Below, piece by piece: positions 21,366 through 31,492 of a stretch of 64,000 bases of DNA. A program made the translations under genes and the position numbers. The notes beneath the pieces are model-generated. The model saw only the letters and a program-made list of their open reading frames with translations. It was not told the origin of the DNA and made no database searches. Origin of the DNA: Aquarana catesbeiana (taxonomy: Eukaryota; Chordata; Amphibia; Anura; Ranidae); assembly GCF_042186555.1 (NCBI RefSeq), contig NC_133328.1, positions 613,968,768-614,032,767 of the forward strand, read 5' to 3'. Numbering within the stretch: the first letter of the stretch is position 1; the number at the start of each line of letters is the position of its first letter.

Positions 21366-21587
21366 CCTTATATAGTGTGGGGCGTGTACTAAATCCCCTG
21401 AGCCATAATTGGCCAAAGCCTCCTTGGCTTTGGCCAATTATGGCTCTCTGTTAAGGCGGCGCTGTGATTGGCCAAGCATGCGGGTCATAGTGCATGCTTG
21501 GCCAATCATCAGCAAGCAATGCACTGCGATGCCGCAGTGAATTATGGGCCGTGACGCGCCACATGAATTTGGCGCGAACGGCCCATA
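21366..21587 (-). promoter_or_regulatory. Putative hAT promoter with three hairpins
   Basis: On the minus strand there is a TATA box, TATATAAG (21374-21367). Upstream lie a perfect 20-bp inverted repeat (21401-21420 and 21426-21445, arms agccataattggccaaagcc), a perfect 16-bp inverted repeat (21466-21481 and 21492-21507) and an imperfect one (21544-21560 and 21571-21586). Two of the hairpins contain ATTGG/CCAAT in both arms. The layout fits a CCAAT plus TATA promoter for the transposase; transcription is inferred. Confidence 0.6.
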
Positions 21588-21655
21588 TCGTTCGCAATTC
21601 GGCGAACGATCGAACAGCCGATGTTCGAGTCGAACATGGGTTCGACTCAAACACG
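21575..21655. promoter_or_regulatory. hAT subterminal GTTCG cluster, right end
   Basis: About seven GTTCG/CGAAC motifs lie just inside the right terminal repeat, mirroring 15244-15350. Confidence 0.6.
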
Positions 21656-21668
21656 AAGCTCATACCTA

Positions 21669-21834
21669 CTAGAGATGTTACCAGGTCGAAGGCAGAGAAT
21701 ATCTGGGCTGGACGGCTTAAGTAGGCAGGACTGACGAGCAGGATATCACAAGGTGAGTCACTGTGGAGAGATAGGAGATGGCAATTAGCTGAGCAGCCAG
21801 CTCAGAGAAGGAAAGGCTGAGCCCAGCCCTGACA
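21669..21834 (-). repeat. Gypsy 5' LTR, right part
   Basis: The LTR resumes after the hAT element with the second CTAGAGAT and continues to CTGACA. It matches 7373-7546 of the 3' LTR apart from small indels. Confidence 0.92.
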
Positions 21835-21852
21835 CTTATTCAGTAATTTATC

Positions 21853-21955
21853 AACAACATGAGGGTAGACAGTACAATTACAATACAATATAATACAGTA
21901 GGAATCAGAGAGCCCTGCTTGTTAGAGCTTACAATCTATGAATAAAGGAATCTGT
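21853..21955 (-). repeat. L2-type LINE 3' UTR fragment
   Basis: The phrases 'gacagtacaattacaatac' and 'agagccctgctt.ttagagcttacaatct' match the 3' untranslated region of the L2 element at 39880-39975. It is truncated and non-coding. Confidence 0.65.
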
Positions 21956-21993
21956 TGTCTTAGCTGTGCTAAAAATATTGCAGGTACTTCAGG

Positions 21994-22351
21994 TATGCAC
22001 CATGAATGTCAACCGTATCTCATAGAAAAAGTTCCAGCATCAGATCAGTCCCCGTCCATTGGCCACGCACACTGACGTGTTTCACTCAGATTGGGCTCTA
22101 CACTTAAACTCAATTTGGGTGAAACACATCAAAGGGGCATGGCCAACAGGCAGAGTTTAAGCTGTTGGTGGAACTTTTTCTATGAGATACGGTTGACATC
22201 CATAGGCCCAAGCTTGGTATGGTTGTGGATGTTTAAAGCGTGATGTGCTCCTGTTGGGACCAGCACCTGAGGTGGAGGGGGAGCCAACAAGATATGAGCA
22301 AAGGAGGCTTTGAGCAGCGCTGCTTGGATTGTGTAACAGGTACTTCAGGAA
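21994..22351. mobile_element. Small inserted element with a 13-bp direct repeat and internal palindrome
   Basis: The 13-mer caggtacttcagg occurs at 21981-21993 and again at 22339-22351, as expected of a target duplication from a retro-insertion. The segment between holds an imperfect palindrome (22004-22202, arms about 95 bp, outermost arm 'gatgtcaaccgtatctcat'). No coding frame or class is recognised. Confidence 0.5.
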
Positions 22352-23518
22352 TCTTTAAATAATTCACCAGGCTTTCCCAGGGTAAGACTTAAACAGTAAT
22401 TGTATATGCCAAAAAGGTAGCTCTCAAAATGTGTATAATCAGCTAAGCCAAACCTGCTTTCCAAGTGGTCACAGGATCCTCTCTGAGATATGGCTGTCCT
22501 AATATGCCCCAATATGTGTCCGCCATTGGCCACTATGTAAGCGTGCTCTTTCATTTCCACTGTCTGTATTTCTTATATAAATTTCTAATATATTCCATTT
22601 CATGATTAATATTGAATATAAATAGAGCAGTTGGGTGTTTAAAAAATGATCTGCTCTGGGTGTCAAATATACTCTGTACTCGACTATCTTTATTCTATTT
22701 GTTTTTATATCTACAGCGTACTAATCAAGCTGCTTGTGCACCATGAGCTGTAGATGTAATCATTTATTAGGGGTTTTCTTAGCCATGAACATTTTTTTTC
22801 AAGGGTTCCTCTGTTTAAGAGGTTGAGCAAGGCTAGTCAAGTATCAAAGATGAATGAAGAGTTGGGTATTCAGGAACACGGCCTTCTTCTGTGGCTAATT
22901 AGATCCTCTCCATTATTAAGGGGATGTTGTTACAATCTTTCTGCAACATCTTATCTGCTGAATGCTAATTGTTTCCTATATCTTTCTTTCTTCCTCTCCA
23001 CTGGGACTTTTTGTGAGGTCTCGTCCAAACCACCCCCCAAGCCTCCCTTGCCAGCACGTGGATAAAATCATTAGCAGCTCTCTAAGTGGTCAGATCCCTG
23101 AGGAGATAATGGTACCCAGGTCTCTGTCCTCACTAATAGAGGCTTTTTAAGGACTTCCAATGGTCCACATGTCCTCAACTGTTAGTTATCCATGAACCAT
23201 GGTAAGATCCATCCATCAATGACTCACTGATATAATAGTTTTTTTCAAAGACAATGCCATGAGCATTCTAGACAATAGGATTGATCTATTAAGGGAGTAG
23301 AAACAGTTCTCTTAGCAAAATTAATTAACGTAAACAAGATGAACTGGTGTTGCCTTTGAATGACGAATAATATGCAAGTACAATTAAACAAAAAGGGTAT
23401 TTTGATTGTCCGCAGCATTAATGCACCACTCCATGTTCCACCCTGATCTTGCCTCGCTAAAATTCAGGTGCTGCTCTGGCAACCATAGAAAGTAGAAAAA
23501 TCTTGTATAGATGACCGC
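22352..23518. other. No gene seen
   Basis: About 1.2 kb have no recognisable domain, repeat or RNA. The short open frames here show no family resemblance. Confidence 0.5.
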
Positions 23519-23772
23519 ACACTGATGCCAGTAAAACACCAACTTCTTAATTATAGCAATTAAAAGTCCAAGACAACATAACAGTAGAATAAGAAAAGGA
23601 ACCTGTAAACACATTTCACTCCAAATGGCGCTTACGTATAACAGGAGCTGTTATGAGTAAGCGTCATTCAGTGTGAAACACGTTAACAGGTTCTCCTTTC
23701 TTGCTGTTCTGTGATGTTGCCTTGGACTTTTAATTGCTGCAATAAAGTTGGTGTTTTACTGGCATCCACGTT
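23519..23772. mobile_element. Fold-back element, ~254 bp palindrome
   Basis: The arms of about 120 bp are reverse complements with scattered mismatches: 'gatgccagtaaaacaccaact' (near 23523) pairs with its complement near 23750-23768, and 'gcgcttacgtataacag' pairs with 'ctgttatgagtaagcg' at the centre (about 23628-23665). No coding capacity. It is probably a non-autonomous DNA element. Confidence 0.8.
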
Positions 23773-24056
23773 TGATCCTCCATACAATATTTTTGTACTT
23801 TCATTGGATTTTGGGTGGTTGGTTGAAGTTTTTATATTTTGGATAGAGTAGGGAATGGTTAAAACCTCCATTCATACCCTTGTAACTGCTAGTGTCCCAT
23901 TTGAGAGTTTTCCCTCCACTTACTGTTGAAACATCAGCAAGTAAAAGGAAAGCTCTCCAAAGTGAGGTGAACCTTCTTAGACAGTTGTCACTGGAACCAT
24001 TGTCCTCTCTATTCTTGTTCTGGTGACAGCTCAAAATTTTGGACTTTTCTTCACTA

Positions 24057-24496
24057 TAATGCCCCGTACACACGGTCGGATTTTCCGACGGAAAATGTGT
24101 GATAGGACCTTGTTGTCGGAAATTCCGACCGTGTGTAAGCTCCATCACACATTTTTCATCGGATTTTCCGACACACAAAGTTTGAGAGCAGGCTACAAAA
24201 TTTTCCGACAACAAAATCCGTTGTCGGAAATTCCGATCGTGTGTACACAAATCCGACGGACAAAGTGCCACGCATGCTCAGAATAAATAAAGAAATGAAA
24301 GCTAGTGGCCACTGCCCCGTTTATAGTCCCGACGTACGTGTTTTACGTCACCGCGTTCAGAATGATCGGATTTTCCGACAACTTTGTGTAACCGTGTGTA
24401 TGCAAGACAAGTTTGAGCCAACATTCGTCGGAAAAAATCCTAGGATTTTGTTGTCGGAATGTCCGAACAAAGTCCGACCGTGTGTACAGGGCATTA
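24057..24496. mobile_element. Palindromic MITE, 'tgccccgtacacacg' family (copy 3)
   Basis: The same terminal inverted repeats and TA edges as copy 1. The body is nearly identical to 380-816 read in reverse. The apparent open frames inside are translations of the palindrome. Confidence 0.9.
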
Positions 24497-24499
24497 GTC

Positions 24500-25440
24500 C
24501 TGACAACAATGGTCACCAGGATAATTAACCCATTCACCAACTGTTCAGTGTCTGTTACCCCTCTCTGCCAATCTCTGCACTGGCTTCCGCTCACCCAACA
24601 AATTTGAATTCAAAATGCTAGCAACAACTTACAAAGTGTCAGAAACCATGAAATCAGACCGAGACAGAAGTACAGTTAAACCACACTTGTTTAATAATAA
24701 AAGAAAAAAGAACAAACGTACTGTAGTCAAAACATAGCCAAAGTTCAGTAACTGGAAAGGATAGTCAGCCAAGCCAGACGTCAACGATCAAAGTGGTGGA
24801 ACAGCAAGCGCGATCTGGAGCCAGAAGGGATATCAGCAAAGCCAGTCTTTACCCAGGAATGCAGGAGATGTGTCTTGTGATGTTGACCAAGGCAAAGGCT
24901 TCTCTGGACTGGAAGGCTTAAGTAGGCAGGACTGACGAGCAGGATATCATTAACAGCTGAGTAACTGTGAAGAGAGATGGGAGCTGGCAATTAGCCGACA
25001 GCTGAGCGGCCAGCTCAGAGAAGGAAGGGCTGAGCCCAGCCCTGATACAAAACCACCCACAGCTTTGCTTCCAGCTACATCACTAACCTTGCCTCAAAAT
25101 ACTGACCAAACCATTCTCTTCGGTCCTCTCAAGACCCCCTGCTCTCTAGCTACCTCATCACCTTCTCCCATGCTCTCCTCCAAAGCCTCGCCCATCCTCT
25201 AGAACTCCCGACCCCAATCTGTCTGACTATCTCCTACTCTGTCCACTTTTAGGTGATCCCTAAAAACTCTTCTCTTTAGAGAGGCCTATCCCACCTCCAC
25301 CTAACAACTGTACTTTTATTTTCTCCTATCAGCTCACCCCCCACAGTTATTACCTTTTGTATCCCTCTTAGATTGTAAGCTCTAATTAGTAGGGCCCTCT
25401 GATCTTGTTCTGAGGATGGAGGGGGCCCTTATTGATAATG
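24500..25440 (+). pseudogene. L2-type LINE fragment, C-terminal reverse-transcriptase region and 3' UTR
   Basis: Translation in shifting frames gives 'SVTPLCQSLHWLPLTQQ', then after the inserted LTR 'SSQDPLLSSYLITFSHALLQSL' in pieces, matching the C-terminal end of the complete L2 copy at 40046-40564 ('SVTSLCQSLHGLPLTKQIE'). It ends with the 'tagattgtaagctct' 3' UTR phrase. It is split by a solo gypsy LTR and carries several frameshifts. Confidence 0.75.
24637..25047 (-). mobile_element. Solo LTR of the sushi-like gypsy family
   Basis: This 411-bp LTR begins TGTCAG and ends CTGATA (one change from CTGACA). It matches the LTRs at 7117-7546 and 14980-21834 along its length. The flanks are CAAAG and CAAAA, consistent with a 5-bp target duplication carrying one mutation. 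The interior was presumably lost by LTR-LTR recombination. Confidence 0.9.
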
Positions 25441-25797
25441 TCAAGGGTCTCTTCCCCACAACCCTTCCCCACAAAGTTTTTGACAGAAATTAAAAACCAT
25501 GTGGCATATTAGGTCAATGATGTCCCCAACATCCCTGCCCCATTGCCACATGCATCTGCTGGACAGGGAATTCCAAAGCCTCACCTGATTGGGTCACAGC
25601 CTTCTAGCATGTGATGGTTTCCTGTGGGAAAGAGGCAGCAGACAGAAATGACACTTGGCGCTTTAAATTGAGATAAGTGCACACTATAGTTCATACCTTG
25701 TTCATATTTCATGTCGGAGGTTTACAACCACTTTAAGTTTTTGTTTTTAATATCTGCCTGGAGTTCAACTTTAAATGTTAGTTTTTCTTTATTGATA
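25441..25797. other. No gene seen; fragments of interspersed repeats
   Basis: The phrases 'aggtttacaaccactttaag' and 'ctggagttcaactttaaat' resemble ends of TTAA-flanked frog elements. Nothing complete can be delimited. Confidence 0.45.
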
Positions 25798-27881
25798 TAC
25801 ACTCACAAATTTCTAATCAGCCAATGACATAGCAGCAACTCAATGCATTTAGTCATCTAGACGTAGTGAAGATGACTTGCTGACGTTCAAGCCGAGCCTC
25901 AGAATGGGGAAGAAAGGGGATTTAAGTGTTTTTGACTGTGGCATGGTTGTTGGTGCCAGACGGGCTGGTCTGAGTATTTCAAAAACTGCTGATCTACTGG
26001 GATTTTCACACACAACCATCTCTCGGGTTTACAGAGAATAGTCAGAAAAAGAGAAAATATCCAGTGAGCGGCAGTTATGTGGATGAAAATGCCTTGTTGA
26101 TGTCAGAGGAGAATGGGCAGACTGGTTGGAGATGATAGAAAGGCAACAGTAACTCAAATAACCACTTGTTACAACCAAGATATGCAGAATACCATCTCTG
26201 AATGTACAACACATCAAACATTGAAGCAGATGGGCTACAGCAGCAGAAGACCACACCGGGAGCCACTCCTGTCAGCTAAGAACAGGAAACTGAGGCTACA
26301 ATTCGTACAGGCTAACCAAAATTGGACGATAGAAGATTGGAAAAATGTTGCCTGGTCTGATGAGTCTCGATCTCAGCTGAGACATTCAGATAGTAGAGTC
26401 AGAGTTTGGCATAAACAACAGGAAATCATGGATCCATCCTGTCTTGCATCGATGGTTCAGGCTGGTGGTGGTGGTGTAATGATGTGGGGGGGATATTTTC
26501 TTGGCACACTTTGGGCCCCTTAGTACCAATTGAGCATAGTTTTAACCGCTTCACGCACATATACTGCGGCAGAAGGGCACGTACAGGCAGATTAACGTAC
26601 CTGTATGTTGCCCTTTAAGAAGCGGTGTGCGGGCGTGCGTGCCCGCCGCGACCTCCGTGAGTGTGACATCGAGTCCGCGGGGATACCCGCGATCGTCTAA
26701 TGTAAACAAGCATTTCCCCATTCTGCCTAGTGACAGGACACTAATCACCGCTCCCTGTGATCAGGAGCAGTGATCAGTGTTGTATCACACATAGCCCCCC
26801 CCCCAGTTAGAATCACTCCCTAGGACACACTTAACCCCTACAGCGCCACCTAGTGGTTAACCCCTTCACTGCCAGTCACATTTACACAGTAATCAGTGCA
26901 TTTTTAATTGCACTGATCGCTGTATGTGAATGGTCCCAAAATCGCAGCAAAAGTGTCCGATCTGTCCGCCATAATGTCGCAGTCACAATAAAAATCGCTG
27001 ACCGCTGCCATTACTAGTAAAAAACAAATTATTAATAAAAATGCCATAAAACTATTCCCTATTTTGTAGACGCTACAACTTTTGCGCAAACCAATCAATA
27101 AACGCCTATTGCGATTTTTTTTTTTTTACCAAAAATATGTAGAAGAATACGTATCGGCCTAAACTGAGGAAAAAAAAACATTTTAATATATTTTTTGGGG
27201 ATATTTATTATAGCAAAAAGTAAAAAATAATCCTTTTTTTTTTTCAAAATTCCCGCTATTTTTTTTGTTTATAGCGCAAAAAATAAAAACCGCAGAGGTG
27301 ATCAAATACCACCAAAAGAAAGCTCTATTTGTGGGAAAAAAAAAGGACATCAATTTTGTTTGGGAGCCACGTCGCACGACCGCGCAATTGTCAGTTAAAG
27401 CGACGCAGTGCCGAATCGCTAAAAAGTGCTCTGGTCTTTGGCCAGCCAAATGCTCGGGGGCTTAAGCGATTAAACACCACGGCCTACCTGAGTATTGTTG
27501 CTGACCATGTCCATCCCTTTATGACTACAGTGTCCTCATCTTCTGATGGCTCCTTCCAGCAGGATAATGCACCATGTCACAAAGCTCCAATCATCTCACC
27601 ACTGGACAATGAGGTCTCTGTACTCCAATGTTCTCCACACTCACCAGATCTCATCCAATAGAGCACCTTTGGAATGTGGTGGAACGTGAGAATCGCATCA
27701 TGGATGTGCAGCCAACAAATCTGCAGCAACTGCGTGATGCTATCATGTCAAAATCTCTGAGTAATGTTGCCAACACCTTATTGAATCTATGCCACGAAGA
27801 ATTAAGGCAGTTCTGAAGGCAAAAGGAGGTCCAACCCGGTACTAGTGTAGTGTTTCCCTAATAAAGTGGCCGGTGAGTGTA
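25798..27881 (+). mobile_element. Tc1-like transposon A, nested TTAA element inside
   Basis: The ends are tacactcac... and ...ccggtgagtgta next to TA. The transposase can be followed from ATG 25904 ('MGKKGDLSVFDCGMVVGARR', helix-turn-helix 'SKTADLLGFSHTTISRVYRE') to a stop, then in other frames through 'VAWSDESR' (first Asp) and 'GGGGVMMWGG', across the insertion to 'FQQDNAPCHKA' (second Asp) and 'HLWNVVERE' (Glu), ending near 27815. Stops and shifts make it a pseudogene. Without the 932-bp insertion it is about 1.15 kb. Confidence 0.88.
26542..27473. mobile_element. TTAA-flanked non-autonomous element (copy 1), nested in Tc1-like A
   Basis: It is flanked by TTAA at 26542-26545 and 27470-27473, and the Tc1 sequence joins across it as 'gtttaaacacc'. 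It begins ttaaccgctt and ends ggcttaagcgattaa. Shared blocks with the copy at 34163-34793, in the opposite orientation, include the 'gcggcagaagggcacgtacag' end, 'ggttaacccctt' and 'cgcaattgtcagttaaagcg'. A TTAA target fits piggyBac- or Kolobok-type elements. Non-coding. Confidence 0.85.
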
Positions 27882-28928
27882 TATTGCTACATTGTTATTC
27901 AGCCCAATACAGATTATAGTTCAAGTTTAGATTCCTCCACTTTCTTTTTTTTTTTTTCCCATGGTGAACACATATTCTAATTAGATACCCACCACCTGCA
28001 TAATGTTACTCATTTTCCTAACAATGACCAGATTTCAATAGATCAATAACGCTTTTTTTTTTTTTCCTCTCCCCCCTTCACCGAAGGCAGGAAAATTTAA
28101 CGTCCACCCTCCAGGGGTTTTATCCGAGGCTCTGTTGTCATAAAAATAATCTATCCTTATTGCCTATTTAACTGAAGGAATTCCATTCCCAGTGAGAGCT
28201 GCCACTTCCTTAAGAAATTTTCATAAGAGGAGCCCGGTTGTATGAGGTAGAATTCCAAGAAGGTCTTTGTCTTGCTAATGAAAGAGCGGACAATCGGGCC
28301 TCCAGCTGAGCTTGTGTGTTTCCTGTCCAGTTAAGGAGCGCTTTGGCCCACAGGAGGAGAATGGAAGCCATCAATAAGGTCTTAAGAAGTGCCTCTTCAG
28401 AAGACACGCGGGTCAGGGGCCTGCGCAGTCCTAACTGAACGCAAATTTCTCTTTGAGCCTTAAGATGGGAACAGAGGAAAGATGGAGGTCAACAATAAAA
28501 AAATAAAAAAAAAGAAGATGAAAGAATTTCTGTGAAGCTATTAAACTGTGAGGAAGCGGCCGTGGCCGTGAAAGGCCACTTGTATGGATCAACGGGCAGG
28601 ACATGTTAGGGCTGCTACTAAACGGGAGCTGACAAACCAGATTATCGAGTAAAAGGAACAAGATTTGTGCCTCTCCGGCTGGCCTTTGTTTGACCATCAG
28701 AGTTTGTTAAATGCACAGAACCTTTTATAGCCGGAGCTGCTGGTCGGAGACAGCTTTAAGGGACAAAGATCGTAAAGGCTCGGTCTACACAAAAACCTTA
28801 CGTTGTGCTTCAAGCTCTACTTTATATTCTACATTTGGACACGAACAGAAAAAAAAGTTTAAAAAGGATTGTATAGTTGGAAGACCATTTTTACCGCCAT
28901 TTTTTAATTCATTTTCAGATTTCAAGGG
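27882..28928. other. No gene seen
   Basis: About 1 kb has T- and A-runs (27945-27958, 28051-28066, 28497-28515) and no recognisable gene or repeat. Confidence 0.5.
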
Positions 28929-29363
28929 TAATGTCATGTACACACAATCGGAAATTCGGCCAGCTAAAGACCGATGAGAGCTTTTGGTTGGAAAATGCGA
29001 CCGTGTGTACAGTATGCTCCATCAGACTTTTGCTGGTCGAATTCCAGCCAGCAAAAGATTGAGAGCAGGCTCTCAATTTTTCGGTCGGAAAAAGTTCCTA
29101 TCCGAAAATGCGATCGTCTGTAGCAATTCCGACGCACAAATTTGCTACGCATGCTCGGAAACAATTCGACGCATGCTCGGAAGCATTGAACTTCATTTTC
29201 TCGGCTCGCCGTAGTGTTGTACGTCACCACGTTCTTGGCGGTCGAAAGTTCAGCGAACTTTTGTGTGACCGTGTGTATGCAAGGCAAGCTTGAGCGGAAT
29301 CCCGTCGGAAAAGCCGTCATATCTTTTTCCTACCAAAATCCCAATCGTGTGTACCCGGCATAA
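28929..29363. mobile_element. Palindromic MITE, related subfamily with 'ttttgctgg' core (copy 5)
   Basis: The termini taatgtcatgtacacacaatcgg and its degenerate complement ending cggcata resemble the 'tgccccgtacacacg' family. The internal core 'cagacttttgctggtcgaa' / 'tccagccagcaaaag' differs and is shared with 35380-35720. Confidence 0.8.
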
Positions 29364-29895
29364 GAGTAGGTGATGCAAGACATTAAAGCTGAACTCCAGC
29401 ATATATACAAAAAATTCCAAGAGATAGGAATACAGACAGAGGGAAATTAGTACATCGCTGCTACTGGTGTATCCAAAAATCAAACGATTATTTATATTAA
29501 AAAAAGAAAAAACATTTTATCTGTATAATTACAGCAGTCTGCATGTTTGTGTGAGTGACTATAGCCCACTATTTTTGAGTACGTCCAGCGGTAGCTGTAT
29601 ACTGCTGTCCGCATTCCTATCTTTTGGCATTTTTTGTATATATGATAAATGTATTGGCAGATGGGGTACCCCCAAATTTGATGGGTTGTCCACACAGGTA
29701 GAATAAATAAAATTATTCTGATTAAGCGTATTTTATTTATAACTGAAGCTGAACTCTGCATAGTTGTACCAGCTCCTCTCCTGTACTAAAATTACTCTGA
29801 TTTCTCTGCACACTGTGAGCTTCTCACAATGTGCCTTATAAGCTGCAACAAGGCAAAAAATAGAAACGGTATAAAAGTGTACAAATGTGCTCAGA
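29364..29895. other. No gene seen
   Basis: Contains two phrases of the type 'aagctgaactc' (29390, 29745) common in frog repeats, but no delimitable element. Confidence 0.4.
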
Positions 29896-29956
29896 TACAG
29901 TTAATCCGGAAAGTGTTCACAGCACTTCACTTTTTCCACATTTTGTTATGTTACAG

Positions 29957-30104
29957 CAGGGGTCTTCAAACTGCAGCCCTCCAGGTGTTCAGGAACTACA
30001 ATTCCCACCATGCCTAGTCATGTCTGTGAATGTCAGAGTTTTACAATGCCTCATGGGATGTTTAGTTCTGCAACAGCTGGAGGGCCGTAGTTTGAGGATC
30101 CTTG
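29957..30104. mobile_element. hAT-like palindromic MITE, 148 bp, nested in Tc1-like B
   Basis: 8-bp target duplication TGTTACAG at 29949-29956 and 30105-30112. The termini are caggggtcttcaaactgc and its complement gtagtttgaggatccttg. Almost the whole element folds on itself around 'ccctccag' / 'ctggaggg'. Confidence 0.9.
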
Positions 30105-30307
30105 TGTTACAGCCCTATTCCAAAATGAATTAGATTGATTATTTTCAATTAAATTCTACAAACAATCCCCCATAATGACAACTTGAAAGAAGTTTGTTTG
30201 AAATGTTTGCAACTTTATTAAAAATAAAAAACCAAAAAATCACAGCCTTTGCCATGACACTCAAAATTGTGCTCATGTGCATCCTGTCTCCACTGATCAC
30301 CCTTGAG

Positions 30308-31013
30308 CAGTGGTGCATTTAGGTTTTTGGTGCCCTGGGCCTGACTAAACTTGTGCACCCCCTAATTTAAATATGACCCACCCCTTCCTTTCAAGGCCAC
30401 ACCCCTTGCTGTTTAAGACCCGCAATGAAATTTTCGAGTGGGGACACTAGTTCTGTGGGCCTGGTGGGGGGGGGGGCAATGGGTTCCCTCAATTTGCATA
30501 GATTTCCTCTCACTTCCTGATTGGCTATGGGGCAGGAAGTGAAGGGAAATCTCTGCAATGGGACAGGGATGGTAAAATATAAGCTGACAGGGGCTATAAC
30601 CCTCCTTTATTCTATCCAAAATGAAAAAAAAAAAGTGTTGCCTATAGTTCTACTTTAAGCACAAATTTCTAAATTTTATGGAGAGGACTAAAAAGATATA
30701 ACCACGTCAATGGTGCAGCAGAAAACGTAGCACAGTGAGGAAGGTCTGTTGTCCAGGATGAGAGGACAGTTAAAATTAGAAGAGGGCCCCCCCCCCACCA
30801 CAGTTGCGGAATGCCGGCCGCCGCATACCAGAAGAAGTGTGAGCGCTTTATAGGGGCGCTAGACTAATTTGCCTCTCAGCCCAGTCCGCCCCATAAGACT
30901 GGCGCTACACTAACAGTGTAGCGCAAGCTGGGGGGGACTCTTTCCATGCTGCCCCCCTGCAAAGTGCTGCCCTAGGCCTGGGCCTTGTTGGCCTAGGCCA
31001 GGATGCAGCATTG
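30308..31013. mobile_element. hAT-like non-autonomous element, 706 bp, nested in Tc1-like B
   Basis: 8-bp target duplication CCCTTGAG at 30300-30307 and 31014-31021, perfect. The termini cagtggtgcat and caatgctgcat (reverse) form the inverted repeat. The segment 30584-30660 is a fragment of the family at 37857-38252 in reverse. Non-coding. Confidence 0.88.
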
Positions 31014-31492
31014 CCCTTGAGATGTCTCTACAACTTAATTGGAGTCCACCTGTGGTAAATTTAGTTGATTGAACATGATTTGGAAAGGGTCACACCTGTC
31101 TATATAAAGTCCCACAGTTAACAGTGCATATCAGAGCAAAAAACCAAACCATAAAGTCCAAGGAATTGTAGACTGTAGACCCCCGAGACAGGATTGTATC
31201 GAGGCACAGATCTGGGGAAGGGTACATAAAAATTTCTGAATTGAAGCATTGAAGGTCCCAACAAGCACAGTGGCCTCCATCATCCTAGAGCGGGCCGCCC
31301 TGCCAAACTGAGCAATCAGGAGAGAAGGGCCTTAGTGAAGGAGGTGTCCAAGAACCCGATGGTCACTCTGACAGAGCTCCAGTGTTTCTCTCTGAAGAGA
31401 GAAGAACCTTCCAGAAGAACAACCATCTCTGCAGCCCTCCACCAATCAGGCCTGTATGGTATAGTGGCCAGACGGAAGCCACTCCTCAGTAA

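Larger units (their letters stand above)
15232..21668 (-). mobile_element. hAT transposon (ZBED type), nearly intact, nested in the gypsy 5' LTR
   Basis: The element is 6437 bp with an 8-bp target duplication CTAGAGAT (15224-15231 and 21669-21676) and terminal inverted repeats tagggatgagc / taggtatgagc (10 of 11 matching). Both ends carry clusters of GTTCG/CGAAC within about 110 bp, likely transposase-binding repeats. On the minus strand the order is promoter region with three hairpins, tandem-repeat leader, transposase gene (20050-16776), and a non-coding tail with three ~143-bp tandem units. The 8-bp duplication and the DDE residues place it in the hAT superfamily. Confidence 0.94.
7117..21834 (-). 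mobile_element. Sushi-like Ty3/gypsy retrotransposon with three nested insertions
   Basis: The element is bounded by LTRs starting TGTCAG and ending CTGACA, with the 5-bp target duplication CTTAT at 7112-7116 and 21835-21839. On the minus strand the order is 5' LTR, gag, protease, reverse transcriptase, RNase H, integrase with chromodomain, 3' LTR, which is the chromovirus order. Three later elements interrupt it: a MITE (8660-9089) in the integrase region, an env-bearing LTR element (11396-14597) in gag, and a hAT transposon (15232-21668) in the 5' LTR. Without them it would be about 4.6 kb. It is shorter than a typical complete sushi element, mainly because reverse transcriptase carries an internal deletion. 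It is therefore dead as an autonomous element. A solo LTR of the same family sits at 24637-25047. Confidence 0.93.
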
